NCBI GenBank assembly: GCA_015060385.1
Contig: SUYO01000003.1
Coordinates: 1-64,000, forward strand
Direction: 5' to 3'
From: Bacteroidales bacterium
GTDB taxonomy: Bacteria > Bacteroidota > Bacteroidia > Bacteroidales > UBA932
DNA: 64,000 nt
Positions within the stretch are counted from its first letter, which is position 1. Each line of letters opens with the position of its first letter. Made by a program: the position numbers and the translations under genes. This document shows, piece after piece, positions 17,831 to 26,765 of the stretch. Below the pieces are notes generated by a model. The model was not told where the DNA came from. It worked only from the letters and a program-made list of their open reading frames with translations, and did no database searches.

Positions 17831-18247
17831 ATGGAAATCACTATTAGGAACACGGCGGACCTCGACAGGGCCGCAGCTGAATTTCTGGAAAAGATCGGAG
17901 ACAGTAAACTGATCGCATTCTTTGCACCCATGGGTGCAGGCAAGACGACGTTCACCACTGCGATATGCAGGGCTCTTGGCGTCACCGACCCGGTCGGTTC
18001 TCCTACATTCGCCATCGTAAACGAATATATGCGTGCAGACGGTGAACCCATGTACCATTTTGACTTCTACAGGATCAACAAGCTGCAGGAGGCTGTCGAG
18101 ATAGGTCTTTATGACTATCTCGACAGCGGTTGTCTCTGTATCATGGAATGGCCGGAAAACATTGAGGAGCTTCTTCCGGAGGAGACTCTGAAGGTATATT
18201 TTACAATAAACCCAGACCAGTCAAGGACTTTGGTCTGGGCCGACTAG
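17831..18247 (+). CDS. tsaE: tRNA threonylcarbamoyladenosine biosynthesis ATPase TsaE
   Basis: The 138-residue P-loop ATPase has the family motif G-A-G-K-T-T-F-T (Walker A, with P-M-G-A-G-K-T-T), S-P-T-F-A-I-V-N-E-Y and H-F-D-(F)-Y-R, followed by the E-W-P-E-N element. TsaE works with TsaB and TsaD to make the t6A37 modification of ANN-decoding tRNAs. Length is normal. The 3' end contains a 9-bp hairpin (18211-18239) ahead of the convergent barrel gene. Confidence 0.94.
   Translation: MEITIRNTADLDRAAAEFLEKIGDSKLIAFFAPMGAGKTTFTTAICRALGVTDPVGSPTFAIVNEYMRADGEPMYHFDFYRINKLQEAVEIGLYDYLDSGCLCIMEWPENIEELLPEETLKVYFTINPDQSRTLVWAD
18211..18239. terminator. Hairpin inside the tsaE 3' end
   Basis: CCCAGACCA (18211-18219) pairs exactly with TGGTCTGGG (18231-18239) around an 11-base loop. 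All of it lies within the last codons of tsaE, just before the stop. There is no T-run. It may limit read-through between the convergent genes. Confidence 0.4.
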
Positions 18248-18270
18248 GTTATTTACATTGAGCTTGTATA

Positions 18271-19455
18271 TCAGAGTCTGAATCTCAGTCCCATTTCTAT
18301 TCCCAGCATAAGAGGCTGTGCTGTTCTGATGCTTTTCGGCTGATTGCAGTTGAAATAGTATCGGAGGCTAGGATCCATGTAGATTCCGAGATGCCTTCCC
18401 AGAAGGAACTCCACTCCGATTCCTGCGTCTGCCGAAAGCTGTACGCCTTTCACTGCACCTTTATATATATGGTCGGTGTTCATGATGTAATACTTGTCTG
18501 ACAGGCATCTTTCCACCGCACCGCCGGCATAGGCATAAAGATTCAGGAAATCATTGCTTACGATGTTGAAGAATGCGTTCACCGGTATTCCTATATACTG
18601 CTGTACATCGCGGATGTCAGTCGATACAGACTCCATGACATTTCCGTCTTCATCTGCGAGGGTGTATGTTCCGAAGAACTTGCGGGAAAGTATCGAGTAG
18701 TTGGCTCCGACTCCGAGGGACCATCTTCTGCTCAGGTCGATCTTCACTCCTGCTCCGAGGGATACCGGAAGACCATAAGTGGATTCACTGCTCTTCTGCA
18801 CGACTCCTGTCTTGGGTTTCGATGTGGACATAGCCGGTCTTCTGAGAGGACCTAGTCCGCTGCTCTTGGCTCCGTTTGTCCCTGCCACTCCGGAAACTGT
18901 AAGCGCCGTACGCCTGGTTTTCCTTGACTTTACAGGCTCTTCCTCTTCCAGACTGTCGATCCACATGTCCTGCGGCGGTGTCTGGACCTCTTCCTGTACG
19001 GTCATGCCGATTTCTTCCTTCTGTTGCGGACGGGTTTCCTCTTCGCGGACAAGTTCCTCGGCTATCCTTACAGCCTCCTCAACTTCCTCGGAAGCGTCTG
19101 CAACATAGAACTTCTGTCTCTCAGCAAGTCCTGCAGGCTGCTCCAGCCACTCGCCTGTGTTTACCTGAGGGATATCTGCAACGGCTATCAGGCTTCTGTC
19201 CGAAGTTGCAGGAATCATGTCTCCGTCTGCGCCCCAGTCTGCGAACACTCCGACGGCAACTGCAGCAGCGGCCGCGACAGCAACCGCAGAGCGCCTGAAC
19301 CACAGGGTCACAGTCCTGCCCCTTCTGACGCCGTCGATTCTGTCAAGCTCTGAAGAGATGCCCTCCCAGACCGATTCAGGAACTTCCTCCTGACCCTGGG
19401 AAAGTATCGATCTCATCAGATCGTCAGATTCCATATATTTGTTTTCATCAGACAT
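18271..19455 (-). CDS. Trans-envelope protein: cytoplasmic head, TM helix, linker, outer-membrane beta-barrel
   Basis: The 394-residue protein begins with a cytoplasmic-looking acidic helical head (1-48) and one strongly hydrophobic helix (about 50-73, alanine/valine-rich). A long charged Glu/Pro-rich linker (about 75-228) comes next. A C-terminal eight-strand-type barrel (about 229-394) resembles OMP_b-brl_2/PorT proteins and ends in the outer-membrane signal L-R-F-R-L. It starts inside the end of the ECF sigma gene (ATGTCTGA, 8-base overlap), the usual position of an anti-sigma factor. I infer an anti-sigma head tied to an outer-membrane sensor in one chain. No HTH or zinc motif (ZAS) is visible. 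Confidence 0.75.
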   Translation of the reverse strand: MSDENKYMESDDLMRSILSQGQEEVPESVWEGISSELDRIDGVRRGRTVTLWFRRSAVAVAAAAAVAVGVFADWGADGDMIPATSDRSLIAVADIPQVNTGEWLEQPAGLAERQKFYVADASEEVEEAVRIAEELVREEETRPQQKEEIGMTVQEEVQTPPQDMWIDSLEEEEPVKSRKTRRTALTVSGVAGTNGAKSSGLGPLRRPAMSTSKPKTGVVQKSSESTYGLPVSLGAGVKIDLSRRWSLGVGANYSILSRKFFGTYTLADEDGNVMESVSTDIRDVQQYIGIPVNAFFNIVSNDFLNLYAYAGGAVERCLSDKYYIMNTDHIYKGAVKGVQLSADAGIGVEFLLGRHLGIYMDPSLRYYFNCNQPKSIRTAQPLMLGIEMGLRFRL

Positions 19456-19990
19456 TTTCAATCTCCTTTATCTTGTTCTGAAGCCAGGTCCTTGCCCTGC
19501 TGAGCTGTGTTCTTGATGTCGTTTCACTTATTCCGAGCATGTCTCCGATATCCTTGTGGGAAAATCCTTCTATCGCATACATGTTGAACACGGTACGGAA
19601 ACCGGGCGGAAGTTCCGATATCAGTCTCATCAGATCCTTGTATCCGATGTTCTGCATCTGGCTCGTGACTTCGGTCTTCATACCTCTGACGGATTCAAGG
19701 TCCTCGCTCATCTTGAGGGTGTCCTTCCGTCGGAGCTCCATCAGGACAGTCGTTACAAAGATCTTTCTGGCCCAGCCTTCAAAGGATCCCTCTCCCTTGT
19801 AGCTGTCAAGTCGCGTGAACAATGTTATGAACCCTTCCTGAAGCATGTCCTGGGCCAGGTCCCTGTCTCCGACATAGCGTATGCACAAAGAGAACATGCG
19901 CGGTGCCAGACGGTCATACAAGACCTTCTGAGCCGCTCTGTCTCCCTTTCTGCATGATTCTATCAGCTTTAAGTCGAAGTTATCTTTCAT
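19448..19990 (-). CDS. ECF-type RNA polymerase sigma factor
   Basis: The 180-residue sigma-70 factor has region 2 (about 25-95, with D-L-A-Q-D-M-L-Q-E-G-F-I-T-L-F and W-A-R-K-I-F) and region 4 (about 125-175, with the helix-turn-helix around Y-A-I-E-G-F-S-H-K-D-I-G-D-M-L-G-I-S-E-T-T-S-R-T-Q-L-S-R-A-R). It lacks region 3, as ECF factors do. It probably controls envelope functions and is likely held by the downstream trans-envelope barrel protein, with which it is coupled. Confidence 0.92.
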   Translation of the reverse strand: MKDNFDLKLIESCRKGDRAAQKVLYDRLAPRMFSLCIRYVGDRDLAQDMLQEGFITLFTRLDSYKGEGSFEGWARKIFVTTVLMELRRKDTLKMSEDLESVRGMKTEVTSQMQNIGYKDLMRLISELPPGFRTVFNMYAIEGFSHKDIGDMLGISETTSRTQLSRARTWLQNKIKEIENV

Positions 19991-20007
19991 TGTTCATGCT
20001 ATAAAAA

Positions 20008-20042
20008 GATGCAGAAATGCCCCTGAATGTTGCATCTGCATC
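20008..20042. repeat. 7-bp inverted repeat upstream of the ECF sigma gene
   Basis: GATGCAG (20008-20014) and CTGCATC (20036-20042) are exact inverted copies 21 bp apart, 18 bp upstream of the sigma start. TGCATC is also repeated directly (20031-20042). It could be an autoregulatory operator or simple leader structure. Confidence 0.35.
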
Positions 20043-20083
20043 ACATTTTTTTCAAACTTATGCATTTTTCCCGAATTCCGTAT

Positions 20084-20091
20084 TATTTTTG
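20084..20091 (+). promoter_or_regulatory. -7 box TATTTTTG for the TPR gene
   Basis: Exact TAnnTTTG, 32 nt upstream of the start at 20124, divergent from the ECF sigma operon. Confidence 0.5.
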
Positions 20092-20123
20092 TATGTTTTC
20101 TGTGATTTTTTGAAAGATAGACT

Positions 20124-21836
20124 ATGATAAGCAAAATAAAAACCGCAATACTCGTCCTTCTCCTGTCTATGGCTGTACATGGGCTTGTATATGCACAGGA
20201 CCGTCCGGGTTCCGATGAAGAGAACAGCATCATTTCGGCCGTGTCCGAAATGAATGCCGGTCGTGTCCGGCAGGCCCGTGACATCCTTTCAGCCGTTCTG
20301 GCGCAGAATACGGAGAACGATGCGGCGTGGTACTATCTTGCGATGACCGCGATGATGGAGAACGACCTTGCTGAGGCGGAGGAATACCTCAAGGCTGCGG
20401 TAAAGCTTGATCCGGACAACTTCTGGTACAGATACCGTCTGGCCGGTATCTACGGGATGACCCAGAGACAGGAGATGACTGTCGAGATGTATGAGAAGAT
20501 GCTCGAAGACTTCCCGAAGAGGAGCGAGCTGTATCTGGATATGGTGGACCTCTATGCAGCCCAGGGCGATTATGAAAAGGCTCTGGAGACGATCAATGAG
20601 GTGGAGACCGTATTCGGCGTGACCGAGACCCTCGTGATGTACAGGTTCAATCTCCTTAGGACCCTCGGAAAGCATGAGGAAGCATATCAGTCGCTTGAGA
20701 AGTACAACAAGGACTATTCGTCCCCATATGTCCTGGCGACATTGGCAGACTGGCATATGTCGATGTACAACGACTCGACGGCTCTTGCTTATTACGATGA
20801 GGCTCTGGACCTTGCTCCCGATTATACCCCTGCCGTCCTCGGCAAGGCAGAAACCTACAGGCTGACAAGAAAATATGACGAGTATTTCGATGTGCTTGAC
20901 GGGTTTGTGAGGTCTGATATGATCCCTGCCCCTGCAAAGAGCGAGTACCTGCTGGCGGTAGTTCAGAGGACGGATCCCAAGTTCATCCTTTCCTTCGCCC
21001 CTCAGCTTGACAGCGTCATGAATCTGGCGGTTGCCAGACATCCTTCGGACAGTACCATCCTTCAGACTGCCGGCATATATTATTATTCGACAGACAGGAA
21101 GCCTGTGGCAAAGGATTATTTCGCAAGAAATGCCGAAACCTGGCCTGAAAGCCTGTCCGCGAGTGCCACCTTCGTCGAATTCCTGATGTATGCGGAAGAC
21201 TGGGATGCCCTTTCGCAGGAGGGACGCAAGGCCTTCGGACGCTTCCCGAAGGAGACCACCTTCCTGGAGATGGCCAGCGTGGGAGATTATAACCTGGAAC
21301 GATATGAAGATGTGCTGGAGATATGTGAGAAGGTACTGGAAGTAGCTCCGAACGACAGTTCGAGCACCCTCAGGTCATGGTCTACCATGGGTGACATTTA
21401 TTATAAGCTCGGGGAACAGAAAAAGGCCTACAAGGCATATGACAATGCACTGAAGGTGAATCCGGACTATGTCTACGTGCTGAACAACTATGCCTATTAT
21501 CTGAGTCAGCAGGGAAAGAAGCTGAAAAAGGCATATGCGATGAGCAAGAAGACCATTGAAGCAGAGCCGGACAATTCGACCTACCTTGATACATTCGGAT
21601 GGATACTGTATCTCCAGGGAAAGCCGGCGGAAGCCAAGACCTATTTCAAGCAGGCGATGATCTACGGAGGCAAGGACAGCCCTGTGGTCCTCGACCACTA
21701 TGCCGAAGTGCTGTATGCCCTGAAGGAATATGACATGGCTTTCGTATACTGGAACATGGCAAGGCAGAAGAACAACGGTGACATTCCTGACCTGGACGAA
21801 AAGATCGAGGCCAGAAGAAAGGCCGCAGACAGATAG
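20124..21836 (+). CDS. Secreted tetratricopeptide-repeat protein
   Basis: The 570-residue protein has a signal peptide (about 1-24, ending V-Y-A-Q). Then come about ten TPR units from residue 30 to 560, recognisable by W-Y-x-L-A, A-x-x-Y-(x)-x-A-L-x-x-x-P spacing and the closing N-N-Y-A-Y-Y-L-S and T-F-G-W-I-L-Y blocks. It is a protein-protein interaction scaffold in the periplasm or on the inner face of the outer membrane. It lies five bases upstream of the EnvC-like gene, a pairing that suggests a role in cell-wall or envelope assembly. Confidence 0.85.
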   Translation: MISKIKTAILVLLLSMAVHGLVYAQDRPGSDEENSIISAVSEMNAGRVRQARDILSAVLAQNTENDAAWYYLAMTAMMENDLAEAEEYLKAAVKLDPDNFWYRYRLAGIYGMTQRQEMTVEMYEKMLEDFPKRSELYLDMVDLYAAQGDYEKALETINEVETVFGVTETLVMYRFNLLRTLGKHEEAYQSLEKYNKDYSSPYVLATLADWHMSMYNDSTALAYYDEALDLAPDYTPAVLGKAETYRLTRKYDEYFDVLDGFVRSDMIPAPAKSEYLLAVVQRTDPKFILSFAPQLDSVMNLAVARHPSDSTILQTAGIYYYSTDRKPVAKDYFARNAETWPESLSASATFVEFLMYAEDWDALSQEGRKAFGRFPKETTFLEMASVGDYNLERYEDVLEICEKVLEVAPNDSSSTLRSWSTMGDIYYKLGEQKKAYKAYDNALKVNPDYVYVLNNYAYYLSQQGKKLKKAYAMSKKTIEAEPDNSTYLDTFGWILYLQGKPAEAKTYFKQAMIYGGKDSPVVLDHYAEVLYALKEYDMAFVYWNMARQKNNGDIPDLDEKIEARRKAADR

Positions 21837-21841
21837 GACCT

Positions 21842-23026
21842 ATGGGCAGATACCTGAAACTCATACTTCTTGTTTTTTCGCTCCTGTATTTCTCTGCGGG
21901 AGCCGGTGCTCAGGATACCAAGGTCCAGGAAGAACGAAGAGCCCGGCTAGAGAGGGAGATAGCAATAATCGACCGGCAGCTCGCCGAAAACGCATCCAAG
22001 AGCAGCACGATGCTTGCCGACCTTAATCTCATAAGGAAGAAGGTGGCCAACAGGAAGGAACTTGTCTCCCAGAGCGACAGGCAGATAAAGAAATACAACG
22101 ACGACATCTACCTTGCCCAACTTGAAATAAACAAGATAAACCGCAGGATAGAGACTCTGACCGACCATTATTCAAAGCTTGTCGTAAGTGCATACAAGAA
22201 CAGGGACGTGCGTGTGTGGTACATGTACATGCTTGCCAGCGACAATCTCGGTCAGGCGTTCAGACGTTTCGGATATTTCAAGAACCTTTCCAACCAGATG
22301 AAGGATGAGGCGCAGAAGATACGCGCAGCAAAGGACGAACTTGAGCAGGAGAAGGAGAAACTGTCCCAGATGAAGAAGGAAGCCGAAGCCGTGAAGGCGG
22401 AGCGCGTAAAGGAACTGGAGAGCCTCCGCAAGGACGAAGCCAAGGCAGACAATGTCGTAAAGCAGCTCAAGAAGAGCCGTAACACATATCAGAAGCAGCT
22501 CAATGCCAAGAAGAAAGAGGTTCAGGCCTTGAACAGGGAGATCGAGAGGATGATCGCCTCTGCAATGGGTGAAGGCCCGTCATCTTCAAAGAAGTCAAAG
22601 ACTGTCGTAGACCAGAAGCTCTCGGCTCAGTTTGCAAAGAACAAGGGCAAGCTCCCATGGCCGGTGGAAGGTGCGATCGTAGGAAAGTTCGGATCGCACA
22701 AGCATCCTGTATATAATATAGTCATGCCTCAGAACAACGGTTTCGATCTCGCAGTCTCGAAGGGTGAGCAGGCCAAGGCCGTCTTTGACGGAGTCGTCCG
22801 TCAGGTCATGGTCCTTCCGGGTTACAACCAGTGCGTGATGGTGGACCACGGCGAGTACTATACCCTTTATTGCAAGCTCAGGAATGTCAAGGTGAAGGCT
22901 GATGACAGGGTAAGCACCGGCGATGTGCTCGGAACGGTCGATACCATCAACGGACAGACCCAGCTCCACTTTGAATTATGGCAGGGAAAGAAGCCTCACA
23001 ATCCTGAAACCTGGCTCAAGAAATAA
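21842..23026 (+). CDS. EnvC-like coiled-coil protein with degenerate M23/LytM domain
   Basis: The 394-residue periplasmic protein has a signal peptide (ending A-G-A-Q), two long coiled coils (about 28-110 and 135-240) and a C-terminal M23 domain (about 268-392). The zinc and catalytic residues are largely lost. The first His of the H-x-x-x-D motif is replaced (N-N-G-F-D), and the Y-A-H-L motif reads Y-C-K-L; only L-H-F-E remains. EnvC and its relatives are likewise inactive and switch on amidases at division. I therefore call it a murein-hydrolase activator. It forms an operon with the TPR gene. Confidence 0.85.
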   Translation: MGRYLKLILLVFSLLYFSAGAGAQDTKVQEERRARLEREIAIIDRQLAENASKSSTMLADLNLIRKKVANRKELVSQSDRQIKKYNDDIYLAQLEINKINRRIETLTDHYSKLVVSAYKNRDVRVWYMYMLASDNLGQAFRRFGYFKNLSNQMKDEAQKIRAAKDELEQEKEKLSQMKKEAEAVKAERVKELESLRKDEAKADNVVKQLKKSRNTYQKQLNAKKKEVQALNREIERMIASAMGEGPSSSKKSKTVVDQKLSAQFAKNKGKLPWPVEGAIVGKFGSHKHPVYNIVMPQNNGFDLAVSKGEQAKAVFDGVVRQVMVLPGYNQCVMVDHGEYYTLYCKLRNVKVKADDRVSTGDVLGTVDTINGQTQLHFELWQGKKPHNPETWLKK

Positions 23027-23066
23027 AAAAAATCGACCGGACACTTTCAAATTAATGTCTTTTATA

Positions 23067-23074
23067 TATATTTG
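23067..23074 (+). promoter_or_regulatory. -7 box TATATTTG for the arabinan utilisation locus
   Basis: Exact TAnnTTTG about 53 nt upstream of the first GH51 gene. It is the only clear box before the locus, so 23127-33490 may be largely one transcript. Confidence 0.55.
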
Positions 23075-23126
23075 TAACTGGTTTCTATCAAAATCCAATC
23101 AAAAACACTAAACTAATAAAGACATT

Positions 23127-24659
23127 ATGAAGAAAATCTCATCCCTTATTCTGGGACTTGCTTTCTCTGTAGCTGCTTTCGCTCAGGTGCAGGTGAATGT
23201 ACACGAAACAGCTGAGAATCAGCAGAAGATTCACAAGGAAATCTATGGTCAGTTCGCCGAGCACCTCGGTCGTTGCATCTATGACGGCATCTGGGTAGGA
23301 CCGGATTCTGACATTCCTAACATCAACGGATATAGAAAGGATATCGTCGAGGCACTTAAGGTGCTCAAGGTTCCTGTACTTCGCTGGCCGGGCGGATGCT
23401 TCGCTGACGAGTACCACTGGATGGACGGTATCGGTCCTAAGGAAAACCGTCCGATGATGATCAACAACAACTGGGGCGGTACAGTGGAGGACAACTCGTT
23501 CGGTACCCATGAATTCTTCAACCTTTGCGAACTCCTCGAGTGCGAGCCTTATCTTTCAGGTAATGTAGGATCAGGCTCTGTTGAGGAACTTGCAAAATGG
23601 GTCGAGTACATCACTGCTGAAGGCGGTACTCTTGCAGAGCTTCGCGCAAAGAACGGCCGCAAGGAGCCTTGGAAACTCAAGTATCTCGGAGTCGGAAATG
23701 AGAGCTGGGGCTGCGGCGGAAACATGTACCCTGAGTATTATTCAGACCTCTATCGCCGTTATGCGACTTACTGCCGCAACTATGACGGAAACGTTCTCTA
23801 CAAGGTAGCCAGCGGTGCTTCTGACTATGACTACAACTGGACCAAGGTGCTCATGGACAAGATCGGTGACCAGATGCACGGAGTTTCCCTCCACTATTAC
23901 ACAGTAAAGGGTTGGGAAGGTTCCAAGGGATCTGCAACTGATTTTGATACAGACTGGTGGTACAACATGATTTCCAAGGCTGTCGAGGTCGAGGAAGTGA
24001 TCGAGAACCACAAAGCCATCATGAACGCATACGACCCAGAGGGTAAGGTTGACCTCCTTCTCGACGAGTGGGGAACATGGTTCGATGTCGAGCCGGGTAC
24101 AAACCCTGGTCACCTCTATCAGCAGAACACGATGCGCGACGCAATGGTGGCTGCGATGTCTCTCAACATCTTCCACCGTCACACCGACCGTCTCACAATG
24201 GCTAACATCGCTCAGATCGTGAACGTTCTCCAGTCGATGATCCTTACAAAGGGAGACCAGATGGTCCTTACTCCTACCTACCACGTGTTCCGCATGTACA
24301 ATGTACACCAGGATGCACAGTTCGTTCCTACAGACTGCAATGCTGCCGATATGGTCGCTCCTTCAGGACGCATCATGCCTGAGGTAAGCGTTACAGCTTC
24401 AAAGGATGCTGCCGGCAAGCTCCATGTCTCTATCGCAAACCCTGTCCATGACAAGGATCAGACAATCACGCTCAACTTCGATGAGCTCAAGCCTAAGGCT
24501 GTCACAGGTGAGGTTCTCTCAGCTCCTGCACTCCAGTCTTACAACGATTTCGGCAAGGAGCCTGCAGTCGCTCCAAAGCCTTTCACTGCAATCAAGAAGA
24601 ACGGAAAGTCAGTTACCGTAACAGTTCCTGCAGCTTCTGTTGTATGTCTCGAATTCTAA
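23127..24659 (+). CDS. GH51 alpha-L-arabinofuranosidase
   Basis: The 510-residue exported enzyme has a signal peptide ending A-A-F-A-Q. The GH51 (beta/alpha)8 barrel carries R-W-P-G-G-C-F, acid/base Glu192 in V-G-N-E-S-W-G and nucleophile Glu314 in L-L-D-E-W-G. A C-terminal beta-sandwich follows (about 400-510). It releases L-arabinofuranose from arabinan and arabinoxylan oligosaccharides, here presumably in the periplasm. Length matches the AbfA type without an extra N-terminal domain. It is first in the utilisation locus and shows the biased codon use of a well-expressed gene. Confidence 0.93.
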   Translation: MKKISSLILGLAFSVAAFAQVQVNVHETAENQQKIHKEIYGQFAEHLGRCIYDGIWVGPDSDIPNINGYRKDIVEALKVLKVPVLRWPGGCFADEYHWMDGIGPKENRPMMINNNWGGTVEDNSFGTHEFFNLCELLECEPYLSGNVGSGSVEELAKWVEYITAEGGTLAELRAKNGRKEPWKLKYLGVGNESWGCGGNMYPEYYSDLYRRYATYCRNYDGNVLYKVASGASDYDYNWTKVLMDKIGDQMHGVSLHYYTVKGWEGSKGSATDFDTDWWYNMISKAVEVEEVIENHKAIMNAYDPEGKVDLLLDEWGTWFDVEPGTNPGHLYQQNTMRDAMVAAMSLNIFHRHTDRLTMANIAQIVNVLQSMILTKGDQMVLTPTYHVFRMYNVHQDAQFVPTDCNAADMVAPSGRIMPEVSVTASKDAAGKLHVSIANPVHDKDQTITLNFDELKPKAVTGEVLSAPALQSYNDFGKEPAVAPKPFTAIKKNGKSVTVTVPAASVVCLEF

Positions 24660-24691
24660 TTCGAAATAACACAAGGTAAATCAGCTGATCT

Positions 24692-24719
24692 ACCCCTCCC
24701 GGAACTTTTCGGGAGGGGT
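24692..24719 (+). terminator. Hairpin between the two GH51 genes
   Basis: ACCCCTCCCG (24692-24701) pairs perfectly with CGGGAGGGGT (24710-24719) around an eight-base loop. No T-run follows. It could be a partial terminator or an mRNA stabiliser that sets different levels for the two enzymes. Confidence 0.6.
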
Positions 24720-24745
24720 TAGGTTGCGTATTAATATTTCTGAAC

Positions 24746-26725
24746 GTGAAAAAGATCATTCTGACAATTCTGGCGCTGTCTGCGGCTGTTGCTGCCGTGG
24801 CACAGACAAATGAGATGAAGGTCCGTGTCAACAAGCCTGGAGCTGAGATCCAGCCTACCATGTACGGAATCTTCATTGAGGACATCAACTTTGCTGCAGA
24901 CGGCGGTCTGTACGCAGAACTTGTGAAGAACCGTTCGTTCGAGTTCCCTAACAACCGTCTTCAGGGATGGACAGTGGGAGGTCGCCTCGAGGTGATGGAT
25001 GACGGTCCTTTCGAGCGTAATCCTCATTATGTGAGACTTTATTATCCGGGCCATCCTCACAAGCATACCGGAATGGAGAACAACGGTTTCTTCGGAATAG
25101 GTCTCAAGAAGGGCGAGCAGTACCGTTTCAGCGTGTGGGCACGTATTCCTGACGGAAAGGAAGCCGGAAAGCTCGGCATCGAACTCATCGACACGGCTTC
25201 GATGGGTGAGGAGCAGGCTCATACCACAGCTGAGATCACAGTCGATTCAAAGGAATGGAAGAAGTACGAGGTCATCATGACTTCTGCCGTGACCGATCCT
25301 AAGGCAACGCTGAGGGTGTTCCTCAACTCGCCTGTGACTGTGGACGTGGAGCATGTTTCCCTCTTCCCTGTAGATACATGGAAGGGCCATGAGAACGGTC
25401 TCCGCAAGGACCTTGCTCAGGCTCTCTATGACCTTAACCCAGGTCTCTTCCGTTTCCCTGGCGGATGTATCGTTGAGGGAACCGACCTTGAGACACGCTA
25501 CAACTGGAAGAACAGCGTAGGTCCTGTAGAGAACCGTCCGCTCAACGAAAACAGATGGCAGCATACCTTCAAGCATCGCTACTATCCTGACTATTTCCAG
25601 TCTTACGGACTCGGATTCTATGAGTACTTCCTTCTTTCTGAGGAGATCGGTGCAGAGCCTCTTCCAGTACTGAGCTGCGGTCTCGCATGCCAGTTCCAGA
25701 ATGAGACACAGGACGCTCATGTGCCTGTATGCGACCTTGACAGCTACATCCAGGACGCTCTCGACCTCATCGAGTTTGCAAATGGTCCGGTTGATTCAGA
25801 GTGGGGCAAGCTCCGCGCAGAGATGGGCCACCCTGAGCCGTTCAACCTCAAGTTCATCGGTATCGGAAACGAACAGTGGGGACCTGAATATCCTGAGCAC
25901 CTCGCTCCTTTCATCGAGGCCATCCGCAAGGCATATCCTGAGATCAAGATCGTAGGTTCGTCAGGACCTAACTCTGAGGGTGACCAGTTCGATTACCTCT
26001 GGCCTGAGATGAAGAAGCTCGGTGCAGACCTCGTGGACGAGCATTTCTACCGTCCTGAAAAGTGGTTCCTCGCACAGGGAGCACGTTATGACAACTACGA
26101 CCGCAAGGGTCCGAAGGTGTTCGCAGGTGAGTATGCATGCCACGGAGCAGGCAAGAAGTGGAACCATTTCGAAGCTTCCCTCCTTGAGGCTGCCTTCATG
26201 ACAACAATCGAAAGAAACGCTGACATCGTGCATATGGCAACATACGCTCCTCTCTTCGCTCATGTAGAGGGATGGCAGTGGAGACCTGACCTCATCTGGT
26301 TCGACAACCTCCGCAGCATGAAGTCATGCAGCTGGTATGTCCAGAGACTTTATACCCAGTATCAGGGAACCAATGCCCTTGCACTTACTGACATGGCAGG
26401 TGCCAACATCACCGGTGCAGAGGGTCAGAACGGGCTTTTTGCAAGCTCCGTATACGATGCTGACAAGAATCAGGTATATATCAAGGTGATCAACACTTCT
26501 GATTCTGCCCAGCCTGTAAAGATCAACTTCGAGGGTCTCAAGAAGAATGAGGTTCTCAAGGGTGTGGAAGCTGTAAGCTACCATTCTGACGATCTTGACG
26601 CAGACAATACTCTTGACGAGCCGGAGAAGATCGTGCCTCAGACCGGCGCTCTTGATTTCGAGGGCAAGGCTCTTGAGGTGACTGTGGCTCCTAAGACATT
26701 CATGGTTTATGTTCTTCAGAAATAA
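24746..26725 (+). CDS. GH51 alpha-L-arabinofuranosidase with N-terminal CBM-like domain
   Basis: The 659-residue secreted enzyme starts at GTG; the signal peptide (K-K-I-I-L-T-I-L-A-L...A-V-A-Q) sits right after it. An N-terminal CBM4-like beta domain (about 70-205) precedes the GH51 barrel. The barrel holds F-R-F-P-G-G-C, acid/base Glu376 in I-G-N-E-Q-W-G and nucleophile Glu462 in A-G-E-Y-A-C-H. A C-terminal beta-sandwich ends the chain. This layout is the larger Bacteroidota/fungal-like GH51 type. With the preceding gene it gives two arabinofuranosidases that probably differ in linkage preference. Confidence 0.92.
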   Translation: MKKIILTILALSAAVAAVAQTNEMKVRVNKPGAEIQPTMYGIFIEDINFAADGGLYAELVKNRSFEFPNNRLQGWTVGGRLEVMDDGPFERNPHYVRLYYPGHPHKHTGMENNGFFGIGLKKGEQYRFSVWARIPDGKEAGKLGIELIDTASMGEEQAHTTAEITVDSKEWKKYEVIMTSAVTDPKATLRVFLNSPVTVDVEHVSLFPVDTWKGHENGLRKDLAQALYDLNPGLFRFPGGCIVEGTDLETRYNWKNSVGPVENRPLNENRWQHTFKHRYYPDYFQSYGLGFYEYFLLSEEIGAEPLPVLSCGLACQFQNETQDAHVPVCDLDSYIQDALDLIEFANGPVDSEWGKLRAEMGHPEPFNLKFIGIGNEQWGPEYPEHLAPFIEAIRKAYPEIKIVGSSGPNSEGDQFDYLWPEMKKLGADLVDEHFYRPEKWFLAQGARYDNYDRKGPKVFAGEYACHGAGKKWNHFEASLLEAAFMTTIERNADIVHMATYAPLFAHVEGWQWRPDLIWFDNLRSMKSCSWYVQRLYTQYQGTNALALTDMAGANITGAEGQNGLFASSVYDADKNQVYIKVINTSDSAQPVKINFEGLKKNEVLKGVEAVSYHSDDLDADNTLDEPEKIVPQTGALDFEGKALEVTVAPKTFMVYVLQK

Positions 26726-26765
26726 ACAACTATCAACCCATATTATTTACTAAAAATCACTAATC

